Positions 1 to 13,100 of a stretch of 64,000 nt of DNA are shown piece by piece. Under the pieces are notes generated by a model, which saw only the letters and a list, made by a program, of their open reading frames with translations, searched no databases and was not told the origin of the DNA. Origin of the DNA: Halichondria panicea (lineage: Eukaryota > Porifera > Demospongiae > Suberitida > Halichondriidae). The stretch lies in contig NC_087380.1 of assembly GCF_963675165.1 (NCBI RefSeq), forward strand, positions 3,153,803 to 3,217,802. Direction: 5' to 3'. A program made the position numbers and the translations under genes. Position 1 is the first letter of the stretch. Each line of letters begins with the position of its first letter.

Positions 1-80
1 TGGATAACGGGGTTGAAGTGCATATTATAATGGTGGTACGCTGTAAGTACAAGATAGTACAAAAGCTTTCACTTTCCCAC

Positions 81-3000
81 CTTTTCCTCTAGATCTGTCT
101 TCATGACGAGGACCTCCTCAGCAAATGTGATGTCCTTCTCCCTCTTGAGCCCACGACCATCTTTGTCAGTGACTCGTAGTGCCAGGAGGGATCCGTCCTG
201 ACCAACTGAGAATAGAAACTGGTCGTCATAGGAAATTCGCATCTGGAAAGGGATTGTATTGAGCTTTAGAGTTAAAAAGCTGCAGGAAGGAACCTTAGTA
301 AATCTAACTAAAATTCTCATGGTACTGTGCATGTAAAACTGGATGTATGCACAAAATAGGAGACTAGGCTCAAACACATGAATGAATGAATACCATCATA
401 ATTGGATATACATACATGCATGTGCAACATGATTGTATGTAAAGTACTACAACTATACCGTATAGTCACACCTGCTAGTATAATGTAATATCTCACCCTG
501 GTGACAGCTGCTGAGTGTGCGTGGTGCTCCTGCCATTCGACTGGTTCAGTGAGGGGGAACTTAATGGCCCTAACCGCTCCAGAGCTGGTACCAGTGAACA
601 ACATACGACCAGAGTTGGAGAGGACCACTTGAGTCAGCATCACATCCGGTCCAACATTCACTTGACGCACGATCTGAGGATGAGGACAGATCATGAATAA
701 TGATGAATGTACAACTTTGTTTTTGTTTGCTATGTACATGCAATACAGAACTGATTGTCCATACATGTCAAGTTTACTCTTGTTGCATGTAGATAATAAT
801 TGATACAAAATTCGAATTCTTATCGTATGTAGACACAAAATGCAATGTAGTTGTACAAGTACAATGTATGCATGTACGGTATGTTATTTACGTTTGAGTC
901 AGGCAGGATGATCTCCTTGAGGGTTTGATCAGAGCCAACGGCAAAGGTTGTCCTGAGGTCAGAAGTGATGGCTAGAGAGGTGTAGCTGCAGCCTTTGAGT
1001 ACACTCTCATTCTCTCTCTTGCAAGCCTGGACATTCCACTCGTAGATGGCCCCGTCCAAACTGCAACTGATAAGCCGACTGTCGTCCTGACTCCAGAGAA
1101 TGCAGCGGACCTGTGATAGAGCAAAGCCAGGGGTGTACATTGTAAGGTGAAGATATAGGGAGGAATGACATGGGTACATGTGTGTGTACCAAATATGTTT
1201 TGCATCCCCAACTGTAGGCTAGATTTTGTCTGAATAGGCAAAAGAATCGCGTCCCTCACATGTACGTAGGTAATTGAAAAGTGTACGACCATAGATTATG
1301 ATACACTACATGTATGTATGTATGTATGGGCAAGAGGTGTGAGGAGGTGGAGTATTGCAGTGTGTACAAGTAGATTACCTTTCCGTTGTGTCCCTTGAGG
1401 TTTCCAATGTTTTCAAAGGAGTAGGTTGAGAAAAGCTGGATGAGGTTAGTATTGGCTGCTGCAAACATGTGACCACCATTACTGAAAGAGCACTGCATTG
1501 AAGGAAGGGCAGAGAGAAACTTACATATCAAGTAAACTCAGTAGCTACAGTGCAGGCAGTACGGCAACAACATTTTTCTCCACATCTAAATAAGTACTAG
1601 AGCAGCAAATGTGGCTATAAGTTTTGTTATACTTATTTGAACCAACTCAGCTAGCAAAGTACATAACCTTGTACATGTTGTACATAATTGAAGTACCTCT
1701 CTGCATCCCCTGATCATGAACTCCTTGAAAGGGCGGATGTCATCAATTAGTAAGTTCAGGAGTCGCAGTTTTTCACTGAACCCCACTAACACAAACAGAC
1801 CACTGGGGTGGAGGGCGATGCTGTACGCCTCCTCATGGAACTCCTTGTACAGGTCCAGGGAACTGTGGTAAGGGGGGTGAGGTATAGTGAAAAGTACCCT
1901 TATGTACATTGTTTAGTATTATACTACTAAATTACTAGCAACACACATACATAACATTGTACTGCGTTGTATGTACATGCACATGACTCATAACTCACAA
2001 TTTATACTGCAGGCTATGGACTCACTTGTTCTCGTAGTTCCAAACTCGTACGGACTTGTCGAGAGAGCAGGTGGCAATGATGGGCTTCCTGATACACACG
2101 TCCATGCCAGTGATCTCCCCGTGGTGGTATGAGTGAGTGAGGTAGTCGAATCCTGAGTTGCTACCCTGCATGGAAAGAGGGGAGACTAAAATAGCTGAAT
2201 GGACATTAGAGCAGCTAACAAACAAATTGTACAGAGCAATTATTATGGCTACTCAATACCTTTTGACTAATACATGTACAGCTACGTTAATAGCCCCCAG
2301 ACTCTCCATAGCATGTGTTTCAACCTGTGTTAGCAGGCCAGGCCACCTCTTTATCACTACGTTAATAGCCCCAGACTCTGCATAGGATGTGTTTCAACCT
2401 AGGTGTTAGCTGGCCAGGCCACCTCTTTATCATGGCCACTGTCTGTCTGTCCAAAACCCTATAAACAGGTCTGTACCAAACTACAGAGTTTATGTAACGT
2501 AAACACACACGCTCACTGTACACTGTACACACCTTTCCCTGCAGATCAGCCACGGAGAGTGTGAGGTTGTAGAGCTGCTGCATTCTTGTGCTGCACACTA
2601 AATTCTCCTCACTGGGACTCAGCACCATGCTCAAGATGTCATTGGACGGCTCTGTACCCTCCTCGTCAGACTGGGGTACCACACTGATAGACGGGTCTAT
2701 CCATATGCTCACACTGCGAGTCTTTTTATAGATGTTTCGATTATCTGTCTTCTCAAAGAGATGAAGGGTGCCATTGCCTCCTGAGCAGATGAAACCTTTA
2801 GAGTAGGTTGTGATGCAGTCGATGGGCACAGGCTTTAGAGAGGTCATGCTGCTGTAGAGAGAAGGATGATTTCAGTAATCTAGCAAACAGCTCAATGCAT
2901 TTTATCTACATACACATCAAAAGTACTGTTTTTTTAGGCTGCTAGCTAGCTCACTATTAGGCATAATTATAACAACAGCATTGCTTGATATGTAATCGCC

Positions 3001-3954
3001 AATAAATTGATAGTTTTATCTCACCTTGGTTGAGGTTTCTTGGTGGTTTCTGGTGACACCACTTGACTAGCGTTAGGTATCATCACATCAAACTCATTCT
3101 TGAGTTCTCCAACTTCAAAGAGCTGAACTTTTCCGTTGTCAGTACCCAGCACGAGACGATCCTCTGATATCCAGGCCTGGCACAGGTAATTGGAGGGTTC
3201 GACTTTCATTATCCCAAACTGTTTTAGGTTGCCCTCGCTGTAACGAAACAGCTTAAACAGTTTCTCGCCCACTACACACAACTGTGTGTTGTCTTGAGGA
3301 TTGAATGATACCTACATGTATGGGAATGTGCGTACAAACAGCTTCAATAATACACGTACAATGTATGGTACAAAACTACACACACACACACATACACCGC
3401 CCCCACACACACACATGCATCACACACACACACACACATACACCACTCCCCCCCCACACACACACATACACACTGACCTGCCGAACAATGTGGTTGATGA
3501 CTCCACTGCTCTTGACCGCTGCCATCACTTTTGCTTTCTCCCAATGCCAGTAGCAGAGTGTCCAATCAGGACCAGAGCTTTGGGAACCAAGATATTTTGA
3601 GTCTGGGGAAAATGCCAAACTGATGTATTCGTGAGAGGTGAATGTAACTTCTGTCGAGCTAAGGGTCTTTTTTCTTTTTAGTGTTGTCAGATCGAAAATT
3701 GTAATGGTTGGTTTCTCGTTTTTCTTTTCAGCCATTGCTACGTATCTCTTGTTTGGACTAACAGCTAGAGCTGTCATGCCTTCACTGCCAGCAGTGCATG
3801 GAATGAACTTCTGTTGTTTTAGGTCTACATTGAACAGGACCAAATTGGCTCCACTGGGGTAGAGGATTGTCTGTTCATCAAGGTACCACACATTGTTGGC
3901 CACATCTCCTTTCAGGCCAAAGGAGAACTTTGCTTGGGCTTGAGGAATAGACAT
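81..3954 (-). CDS. CFAP57: Cilia- and flagella-associated protein 57 (WDR65), N-terminal WD40 part, partial
   Basis: Nine exons on the minus strand were assembled from GT-AG signals: 3954-3478, 3311-3025, 2848-2533, 2165-2026, 1862-1697, 1492-1379, 1110-892, 673-497 and 242-81. They join in frame to 686 residues and continue beyond the left edge. The start MSIPQAQ is followed by a stretch close to vertebrate CFAP57 ([16 protein letters not shown], then [14 protein letters not shown]). WD40-type repeats recur along the chain, for example [18 protein letters not shown] and [15 protein letters not shown]. In known species CFAP57 is an axonemal protein linked to inner dynein arms, about 1250 aa long, with WD40 propellers followed by coiled coil; only the propeller half is visible here. 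An upstream in-frame ATG at 4050 is possible but gives unrelated residues. Transcription probably starts in the 270 bp shared with RUVBL1. Confidence 0.9.
2284..2434 (-). repeat. Tandem pair of a dispersed repeat in CFAP57 intron 3
   Basis: Two copies of about 75-80 bp in direct tandem, each with acgttaatagccc, agactct-cata, atgtgtttcaacct and gccaggccacctctttatca. They are reverse-complement relatives of the copies at 20717-20850 and 63160-63290. Confidence 0.75.
3374..3472. repeat. (CA)n-rich simple repeat in CFAP57 intron 1
   Basis: Runs of cacaca interrupted by ccgcccc and ctcccccc directly after the donor of CFAP57 exon 1. Confidence 0.85.
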
Positions 3955-5600
<1,646 letters not shown>

Positions 5601-6063
5601 AGGAAGGTGAAGCGAGCTTTGACTGTTACATTTACGCATTCCATTATATACATTTATTTCACTGTGTATATAATTATATTAAAGTTTATAAATAATTTAT
5701 TATTAATAATTATACATTACCATTATTGTACATGTTTGTATTTATATACCTGTTCATATAATTATGTGCTACAATTATGATAATTTTATGAACAAGGCAG
5801 TGGTGAGTAAACGAGGTTTCTAAGCGACTACTAATTATAGCGAGTGTGATCCCTGCTTATTAAGAGTATAAAAAAAATTATGCTCTCAATGCATTATAAT
5901 TATTATACTGTGTGAAATTGTTTTGTCAATCATAATTCAACAGATGGACAATGGTGTACAAAAAGATATACTATATATAATAGTGCAAAGTGATGACTAG
6001 CTATAACAAATATAATATATTGTTCTGCCAAGTGCCAAACGTTCAAAGTTCACAATAAACTGT
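5601..6063. other. Intergenic, 3' ends of RUVBL1 and NDUFB9
   Basis: AT-rich DNA between two convergent genes. It is full of ataattat-type motifs; no coding signal or RNA gene was seen. It should hold both 3' UTRs. Confidence 0.6.
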
Positions 6064-6528
6064 CTAGGCCGGAGCATTCTTCATCCAATCTTCTAGCCAC
6101 TCTTTCTCATCAGGCGTCATTTCTAATACCTGCGGAGGGGAAGAATAAAAGGAATACATTGACATCTTCTGGCTTACATGTGGAGGTGGGGGAAGGTTTC
6201 TCTCCCATTTGGTTCCCTCAGGTGCTTCAGGTGCTGCAACGAACAAATAGTGTACAATTGACAGTATGCATAATTTTGGTTAACGGTCTTACTCACAGAT
6301 ATATGGGTCTGGGTGCTTCCATTTATTGAATTCTATTTCTCCTCTCTCTAGTAAAGTTGTGGCCTTGGTAACATCCCGTAGGTTCTTGTTCTCATCAAAT
6401 ATACACCTCAGTTCAATGGCTTCCTGTCTCCACACTGCTCTTGAGATCTTCCATGATAAGAGGTGTTTTAGAGACTTCCTATAGAGTCTAGTGACCTTTT
6501 GTGCGTGTGACAGGGCTTGCACTGACAT
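6064..6528 (-). CDS. NDUFB9: NADH dehydrogenase 1 beta subcomplex subunit 9 (complex I B22, LYR protein)
   Basis: Three exons, 6528-6297, 6233-6178 and 6129-6064, give 117 residues. The LYR motif sits in KVTRLYRKSLKHLLSW near the N-terminus, and the family continues with FDENKNLRDVTKATTLLERG and HPDPYISPEAPEGTKWER, matching human NDUFB9 (HPQPYIFPDSPGGTSYER). LYR proteins bind mitochondrial acyl carrier protein; NDUFB9 is an accessory subunit of the complex I membrane arm. The human protein is 179 aa, so this version lacks much of the C-terminal part or it lies in an exon I could not find. The second intron (6177-6130) is only 48 nt, a multiple of three with no in-frame stop, so its retention would add 16 residues. 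The start chosen is the first true ATG (MSVQAL). Confidence 0.85.
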
Positions 6529-6769
6529 GCCTCCAGCTCGACTCACTCACAGCTTATGGGGTCTTGAGGAGAATCAAGCAGAGCGAAGATAAACAATGAG
6601 ATGGAGACAAGAGACAACCTACAATGACCTTTGAACCTAAACAGATCTGTTGTCATGTGATCAGTCTTACCAAGTCACATGCACTTTTGAACTCTGTACC
6701 CAAGAAAATAATCAAGATCATAAACCCAATCTGGTTGCCCTTTTTTCTTCCTCGGAGCTCCATATTGAT
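6529..6769. promoter_or_regulatory. Probable bidirectional promoter, NDUFB9 and small membrane protein
   Basis: Only 241 bp separate the divergent start codons of NDUFB9 and an 81-residue membrane protein. Inference only; no factor site was identified with confidence. Confidence 0.4.
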
Positions 6770-8018
6770 ATGGTAAGGCTAGTATATTGCACATACATGG
6801 GTCTTGTAAATGTATTATTAGTGTGTTTGATCATCTTTGTGTACGGGGTACATGCAGGGAGGTACCAAGCACTTTGAGTACCCTAAGTATGTGTGGTCTC
6901 CTGCTGGTGGCTGGTGGTGTAACCCTCGACACTGGAAGAGAAACACAGCGATAGCTTTTGCAATATCTGGAGCTCTTGCTGGGGTCATGTGGTACATCTC
7001 AGCACAGTTAGAGGTACACGTACTGTACATATCGTGCATATTGTATACGTATTGAGGCAACACTACGTTACGTTTATGTCTACATATCAGCTTACGTACA
7101 TGTAATAGTAGTCAAATTGGATGAACAGTTGTTTTGTTTATGACTGCATTTAGTGTGTACCATACACCCTATGAACAAACACACACACACACACAGCGAA
7201 GACCTATACCTCCATACCGACACATACCGTCACAGAGGTGGTGCAAGCATGCAAAGGTAAAGCCAATTCCGAGCTACAATGTGCAATTTGACCTGTGGAG
7301 GTGTAACCCAAATCAATCTAGCTGAAAATATGCAGAAGTAGTTCCAATCCTAAGCCTAACTGCCTTGCATTACAATAGGAGTAGATTTTACTCTTGGTTA
7401 CAGTCATACCGTATTAGCGGGTTATTTTTATACGGTGGAAAGTGTCGTATATTTCGTATTGTTCTACCACAATAGATTCAATCACTATCTGAGCTGTACG
7501 AATATTTAAAATACGAAATACACATGTAGAATAATTCATACGAAAATTTGCACCAACGGAAAATTATCCGCTATACGGTATCTTGGCTAATTGTATGATG
7601 TACTATTAGTACACTGGAATTTGTACAGTGCAGCAGTGCAATCAATAGCGTATCAGTTATTGCACGTCGTCAAGCAAGTAATTGCGCGAGAGCTTGTTTT
7701 TGAATAATGACTGCGGCTGAATATGCTATTAAATCTGTAGAGAACTGCATTATAACGATTGGTATAGTTACTCAGCTATATAGCACTAATACAAGCACTG
7801 GCAAGGTAAATAGTAAATAAATACTCAACTTTACCTCGTGCAATTAGAGGCCTTGCTATTGCTTGTTTCTCGTGCTATTAATCCCATATTGCACCCTTAA
7901 CCATACTATTAATTACTAATAATAACCCTTTTTGTACGTGTTGTTGATATTGATCAAACCTACTGTTCACTATCCTCTTATTTCCTTGCAGGAAGATGAC
8001 CCAAGATTAAGAGACTAA
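6770..8018 (+). CDS. Small conserved single-pass membrane protein, probably mitochondrial
   Basis: Four exons, 6770-6772 (only the ATG), 6858-7013, 7197-7256 and 7992-8018, join in frame to 81 residues. The signature is YPKYVWSPAGGWWCNPRHWK, followed by one hydrophobic segment (AIAFAISGALAGVMWYISA) and a polar tail RRPIPPYRHIPSQRW. I recall similar short proteins with a PK-VWSP-GGWW motif and one membrane span in plants and fungi, but I cannot give a name. The gene shares its upstream DNA with NDUFB9, so a role in the inner mitochondrial membrane is a reasonable guess. Splice sites are canonical (ATG/gtaagg, GAG/gtacac, AAG/gtaaag). The short last exon EDDPRLRD is the least certain part. Confidence 0.72.
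7407..7580. mobile_element. Short inverted-repeat element (MITE-like), TACCGTAT termini
   Basis: The ends taccgtattagcgggttat and aattatccgctatacggta are imperfect inverted repeats about 19 bp long around a 174-bp, non-coding, AT-rich body. The element sits in the last intron of the small membrane protein gene. Confidence 0.6.
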
Positions 8019-9036
8019 CTGTGTACTTCTTAGGCTATCTTCACTATTGCCATGTACGTAGACTTTGTTTTGTACATGTATGAGTATTTCAGTATAGCTA
8101 TACTTTGTGCAACTTTGTTTCATCTAATATGCAATATTAATAGCTGTTACCAGTTTCTTTTATTTGCTCCAAATGCTTCAGATTTGCATACCGTATAGCG
8201 ATATAATTATGATATGTACAAGTCATGTAGTTCTCAGAAAAAGTGAATATTCGTTTACAATATGAAGTTCCTTGTTTTTACATTCTCCATCTTGAAATAT
8301 TTCATACAATACTCCCTAGTGCTTTGAGTCTTACTGTAGTCTTCATAACACAAGTATAACTGCATCCTCATGCGTAGCAGGGTATGGCTAAGTTCTCGAT
8401 ATAATACCATTTTTGTAAATTGTGTATCCTATATCTTGTCTATTGCCTAGAAACTCTAATTTATCTTAACAATGGAGTTGTGATGGTGTCAATAGGTTAG
8501 GTTAGTGGGGACTGGGGAGAGTTGGCAATGAACTTAAGTGCCACCTAAATTGGAGGGAGTGTGAGCAATGTACACATCATTGTTCACACTTGGTCCATTT
8601 GTAATAGTTTCGTTTCCATTCATAGCTGTATAGACGCTTAGCTTGTACGCCAATATGTATAATTATTATTAGCTGTGTGTTATCAATAGACTATTTTGAC
8701 TAACAGTGTTGAGGTCTTGCCAGGATGGCTGCCGTGCATGGTGACACTGTTTATGTAATCTGCAGTAGCAACGGTCAACCATAGTCTCTTCCCATGCTTT
8801 CTCTGCAGTACGTGCAAACAAACCTTGTCTTGTATTAAAACTACATGTACCCGGTACTAGAACCTATGCTATTATTTGAGCAAACATTTTCATAAAATTG
8901 CACCCCTACGTATACAGGTGTAAACATGCTGTCATACTTCCGATGGAGCATGTACGTATGTACACCATAATGTACTTATGTATACCAGTCATGTTGAACA
9001 GATTGCATAATAAGTAGCAAAATTGACTGTAAAATA
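8019..9036. other. Intergenic, nothing recognised
   Basis: About 1 kb between convergent genes; no long reading frame, tRNA or clear repeat was seen. Both 3' UTRs probably lie here. Confidence 0.5.
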
Positions 9037-9912
9037 TCAGTAAATGAAAGGAATGATTGCCTTACGTCTTTGAGGATAGCTACTAAATTGATCTTTATAC
9101 CAATTATGGTTATGTATGGCTCTGGTTCCAAGCACTGACACCACATACAGCCACCATATTAGCCCTGCCAGTGACCAGGTAGCTATGGTCCAGCCTAGCC
9201 ACTCGACACACTCTCCAAAGTAGTTAGGACAAGAAATCAACGAGAACAGCACTCCTCGGGGTAAAATGTAGTCTTTGTCATGTCGTGAAGTTCTCAGCAA
9301 AATAAGTTGAATGTCTGCAGACCAATTGATTATTAGCCCAATCACAAATAAAAGTGCTCCAATGATAAATCTGGGGTCATAAAAGTAGCCTTTGCAGTAA
9401 AAGACAGACCCAATAAAATCGGCATTTGTACAATGATAGATCGTATTTAGAAGAAATGTTGTCAGTGGAATCCGAGCAGAAAGTCTTGAGTGACTGTACC
9501 GAAACATCAGTGGAGCAAGTAGTCCTCTAAACAGGTAATGCACTGTAAAAAGAGAGTACAATATAATGTTTGTGATCCCGAGAAGATTATTTCCAGAGAG
9601 GAAATACATGACCGTGAAAATCAGAAGTCCTGGGATGAAATGCGCAAATATATTCGAGAGACGGACTTCAACAGGACATGTGACTTTGAGAGGTGCGTGT
9701 TTTCCGTAAGCTGCAGGTGCACAAAACTGCACTAGAAAGTTCAATGCTGCAATTAACAATCCAAGAATAAGAAGGCCATTGTGTGCCCAGAATCGAATTA
9801 TGTTGTAGCTGTCTTGCACTTTTATTATCGGATTCCTTGAAGTGGTATTCCAGTAGAAGAGATAGGGAACTCCATAGAAGAAACTATGGTGACTCTCACA
9901 TGGACTCTGCAT
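9037..9912 (-). CDS. 3-oxo-5-alpha-steroid 4-dehydrogenase (steroid 5-alpha-reductase, SRD5A1/2 type)
   Basis: A single-exon 291-residue membrane protein with several hydrophobic spans. The C-terminal half carries the family pattern: DPRFIIGALLFVIGLIINWS, then ILPRGVLF, CPNYFGECVEWLGWTIATW and finally NHNWYKDQF with YPQRRKAIIPF at the C-terminus. These match SRD5A1/SRD5A2, which use NADPH to reduce the delta-4 double bond of 3-oxo-steroids in the ER membrane; the conserved asparagine-tyrosine and glutamate of NYFGE are present. Human SRD5A1 is 259 aa, so the N-terminus here is longer by about 30 residues. The natural substrate is unknown; sponge sterols differ from vertebrate steroid hormones. 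Start codon is the first ATG (MQSPCESHH). It is divergent from TOPORS with 261 bp between. Confidence 0.93.
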   Translation of the reverse strand: MQSPCESHHSFFYGVPYLFYWNTTSRNPIIKVQDSYNIIRFWAHNGLLILGLLIAALNFLVQFCAPAAYGKHAPLKVTCPVEVRLSNIFAHFIPGLLIFTVMYFLSGNNLLGITNIILYSLFTVHYLFRGLLAPLMFRYSHSRLSARIPLTTFLLNTIYHCTNADFIGSVFYCKGYFYDPRFIIGALLFVIGLIINWSADIQLILLRTSRHDKDYILPRGVLFSLISCPNYFGECVEWLGWTIATWSLAGLIWWLYVVSVLGTRAIHNHNWYKDQFSSYPQRRKAIIPFIY

Positions 9913-10173
9913 AGCACTGCAGTGCTTAGGTATCTCAGACTCTTCAACTACTGTCAGCTTTCTCAGTGAAATTACTTATGTGACATTGAGCTAGAAACCC
10001 ACACAGCTCATGCATGACTGTGTAAGAGATCCACCCCCTCTTTTACAGAGCACGAGGTCATGTAGGTTTTGCTCATCTTAGCCAAGTCAGCACAAATATT
10101 TACTTTATATGGAGACACCACAGAACACGTACACATAACATAGGAGGGAGGTCGGGAGAGGGTTGACAAAGAG
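9913..10173. promoter_or_regulatory. Probable shared promoter of the steroid reductase and TOPORS
   Basis: 261 bp between divergent start codons. No specific site identified; inferred from spacing. Confidence 0.35.
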
Positions 10174-13100
10174 ATGGATCCAGGAGAAATAAAGCCAGCA
10201 GCTGGAGCTGGCTCTACTGAGGAGAGATGTCCCATCTGTCTGGAAGACTTCCAGGACAAAGCATTTGTGAATGCTTGCTTTCATATCCTCATAATGCATC
10301 TAAACTTTGTACTGTTAGTCCAGTCTGTCACTTGGGTTAGGTCTGTATTAGGGAAATTTGTTACAGCAATAGAAATGTACCCAGACATCCCGGAGAATGT
10401 TGACCACATAATTATGCAGTCGTACTGCACTGGTGTAAGATCCTATGGCTAGGTAGTTGATCGTAACCTGTCTCACACGCGAAGAATGGGGAAGAATGTA
10501 ATCGATAATTATAATTATTGTGGGATAGGGTATAAATAGTGTTGTGGGGCTATAAGGATGTGTCAATTATTGCTAGGGAAGTGGTACTAGATGCATTTTG
10601 ATGAGGTTGCCTTGACAGAGTGGCCACATACATTTTGCTTCTCGTGTGTCGTCCGTTGGGCCGAGACCACCACCACCAGCTGCCCCCTCTGCAAGACTGC
10701 CTTCAGTAATGTCATCCACAACGTTCGTGCCAATGACGACTATGACGTGGTCAGCTCTACTTTATCTGTGTCGTCCATTATAACACCTGTACATCAGTCA
10801 TCTTGTCAATTTTTTGAATTGTGTTGGTATTGAAAAGTTAAGCCAAATATTCCTTAGCTGTGATTACCATTTTCCAATTTTTGTAAGGGATTTCATTTTG
10901 TATGACAAAGTCACATACATGCACTCCAGTTCAAGGTTGTCCCCAAGCCATCCTCTGTGGCTCATAGCGAGGAGGTTATTGACATGGAGGGTGCCTTGAG
11001 AAGGTGGGTGCAATGAGTCTTTGGTTACCTTTAAAATTTATTTGAAATTGTTTTCTCCTTCAGTTTCCGTGGTTATAGAACGACAAGGTTTTCAGGGCAA
11101 CCATCTCAGAGCCAACCGTCCACGTCGAGTGCTACTGTACACGTAGTAAGGCCACACCCATCCAGACATCGTAGAGGTCAGAAAAAAGACACAAGGAAAC
11201 CAGCCGCTATTCAGACGAGAAGGTGTGTTAGACGTGTGTGCGTCTCAATCAATTTCTAACTCTCTCTCCCACACTAGAGCTGTGTACTCTACTGGGGTAA
11301 AGGTCCAACCTCTTAAGAGTGGATCAAAACTGGCTCGAGTTAGGGACATTTGTGAGTTATTACTAAAAGCCGTTAATTTTAGTACAAATCTCATAATGGG
11401 GTAAGTATGTGTCATGGAAAACACAATGTTGTACGTATAAGCAATTTCCCGCTTGCCACTCTTTTGTTTTGTAGCTGCCTCATTCTTCCGGAGCAACCCT
11501 GCTGCAGCTCATCGGCTGTACCCGTGGCTGACCCGAGAGCTGACAGTGGTGGTGGGGGAGGAGCACGTGCAGTTCATCATCCAGATCATCACCTCACTGA
11601 TTGATAAGTGAGCATAGTTATTATGCTTAATAGGAACGATGGGAACAGACGTATATTGTTCCTGATGTGTATCACATTATAGCTAAGCAACTTTATAGAC
11701 AGTCATACATGTAGTTCGAGTGATCCAAGCTTAACGCTTTTTTAAAAGCTACAGTACTTACGATTCAGATGGTGGGCTTAAAATGTTATCGGGGCTACAG
11801 TTAAAATTTTTAGGATTGCTGGGACTGTATTGTGTTTTCCTCAGAGTTGACCTGCGCAGTGATGAGTTTCCCTCCTACCTCGAGCCGTACCTCCATGAGA
11901 AGACGAGTCACTTCATTCACGAATTCATTAGCTTTGCAGCCTCTCCATTTGACATGATAGCCTACGATCAGAACGTGAACTACGACTGGCCAGAGTCACA
12001 CCCGGAGCTCAGTGAGAGAAAAGAGGACGCCACTCAAGGTGAGTATGGTTACTGTACGGCTGATATTACAGCCTTTGTTGGCTTGGCAAGCATTTGAAGC
12101 TAGTGAAGGCATAATTGTGAGCTTTTCAGGAATGCAAGAGTACCTGTAAATTAATGTTAATTTTAAAGTTTTCAACTATTGTACATAGTTATGCAATGAA
12201 AGCTGTCTGCATCTAGATAGTGCTAGGGGATAGTTGCACTACTTCAATGTGCATGCATGTGCCGTATATAGTGCCAAACTTTCGAGGGGCTTAATTTTCG
12301 CTGTTTTCGTGGGTAGCAATCCTACACAAAAATTAACTCCAGTTCTTAATAGAATTAAAACGTGCAAAGATTAAAGGTATGGCCTGGGAATGTTTCCGGT
12401 AAGCAGTTAACCCACGAAATTTATTTGCTTTTAGAGAAGCCATTTCACGAAATATAAGTGCGTCAAAAATTTCGCGCTATACGGTGGTGATGAATGCAAT
12501 GAAGTTGTACATGTAAAAGTATTGTACAGCAACGCAAGATTTTACTGTTTTTAATAAATTGGTCCATCCCTCCACAGAATCGAGGAGCTCTGATATCCAA
12601 CAGCGGATATTTGATGAGATAAGCTCCACCAGTTGGGACGACCCTCCCCCCATCCTGGAGACCACCTCCCCCGGCTACCTGGATCACTCCTCTGACACTG
12701 ACTACTCTGGCAGTGAGGACACACCCACTTCTTATCAAACAGATGCGGCTGCTATTGTTATTAGCGATGAGGAGAGTGGAAATGAAACTGAGCCTCGAAG
12801 TGATAGTATTGTCTTAGAAACCAACCCAAACAACTTGAGAGCTCATCAGAACGTTAATACTAACCAATTGAATTTTGAAACCGAAAGAAATTCCAATGAA
12901 ATAGAACAAGTGGAAATACAAGAAGAGCCACTTGCAATCGTGGATTTAACTGTTGAAAATACTACTGAGAATGTTTCTGATAGTGTTGCTTCAACTTCAA
13001 GACTACAGGTTCAAAGGTCGATTAAAACGAAGGATCCCACCATAGATTATGATTCCACTGACTATGAGATACAATTGTTTGCTGAAAATGAAAATGAAAG

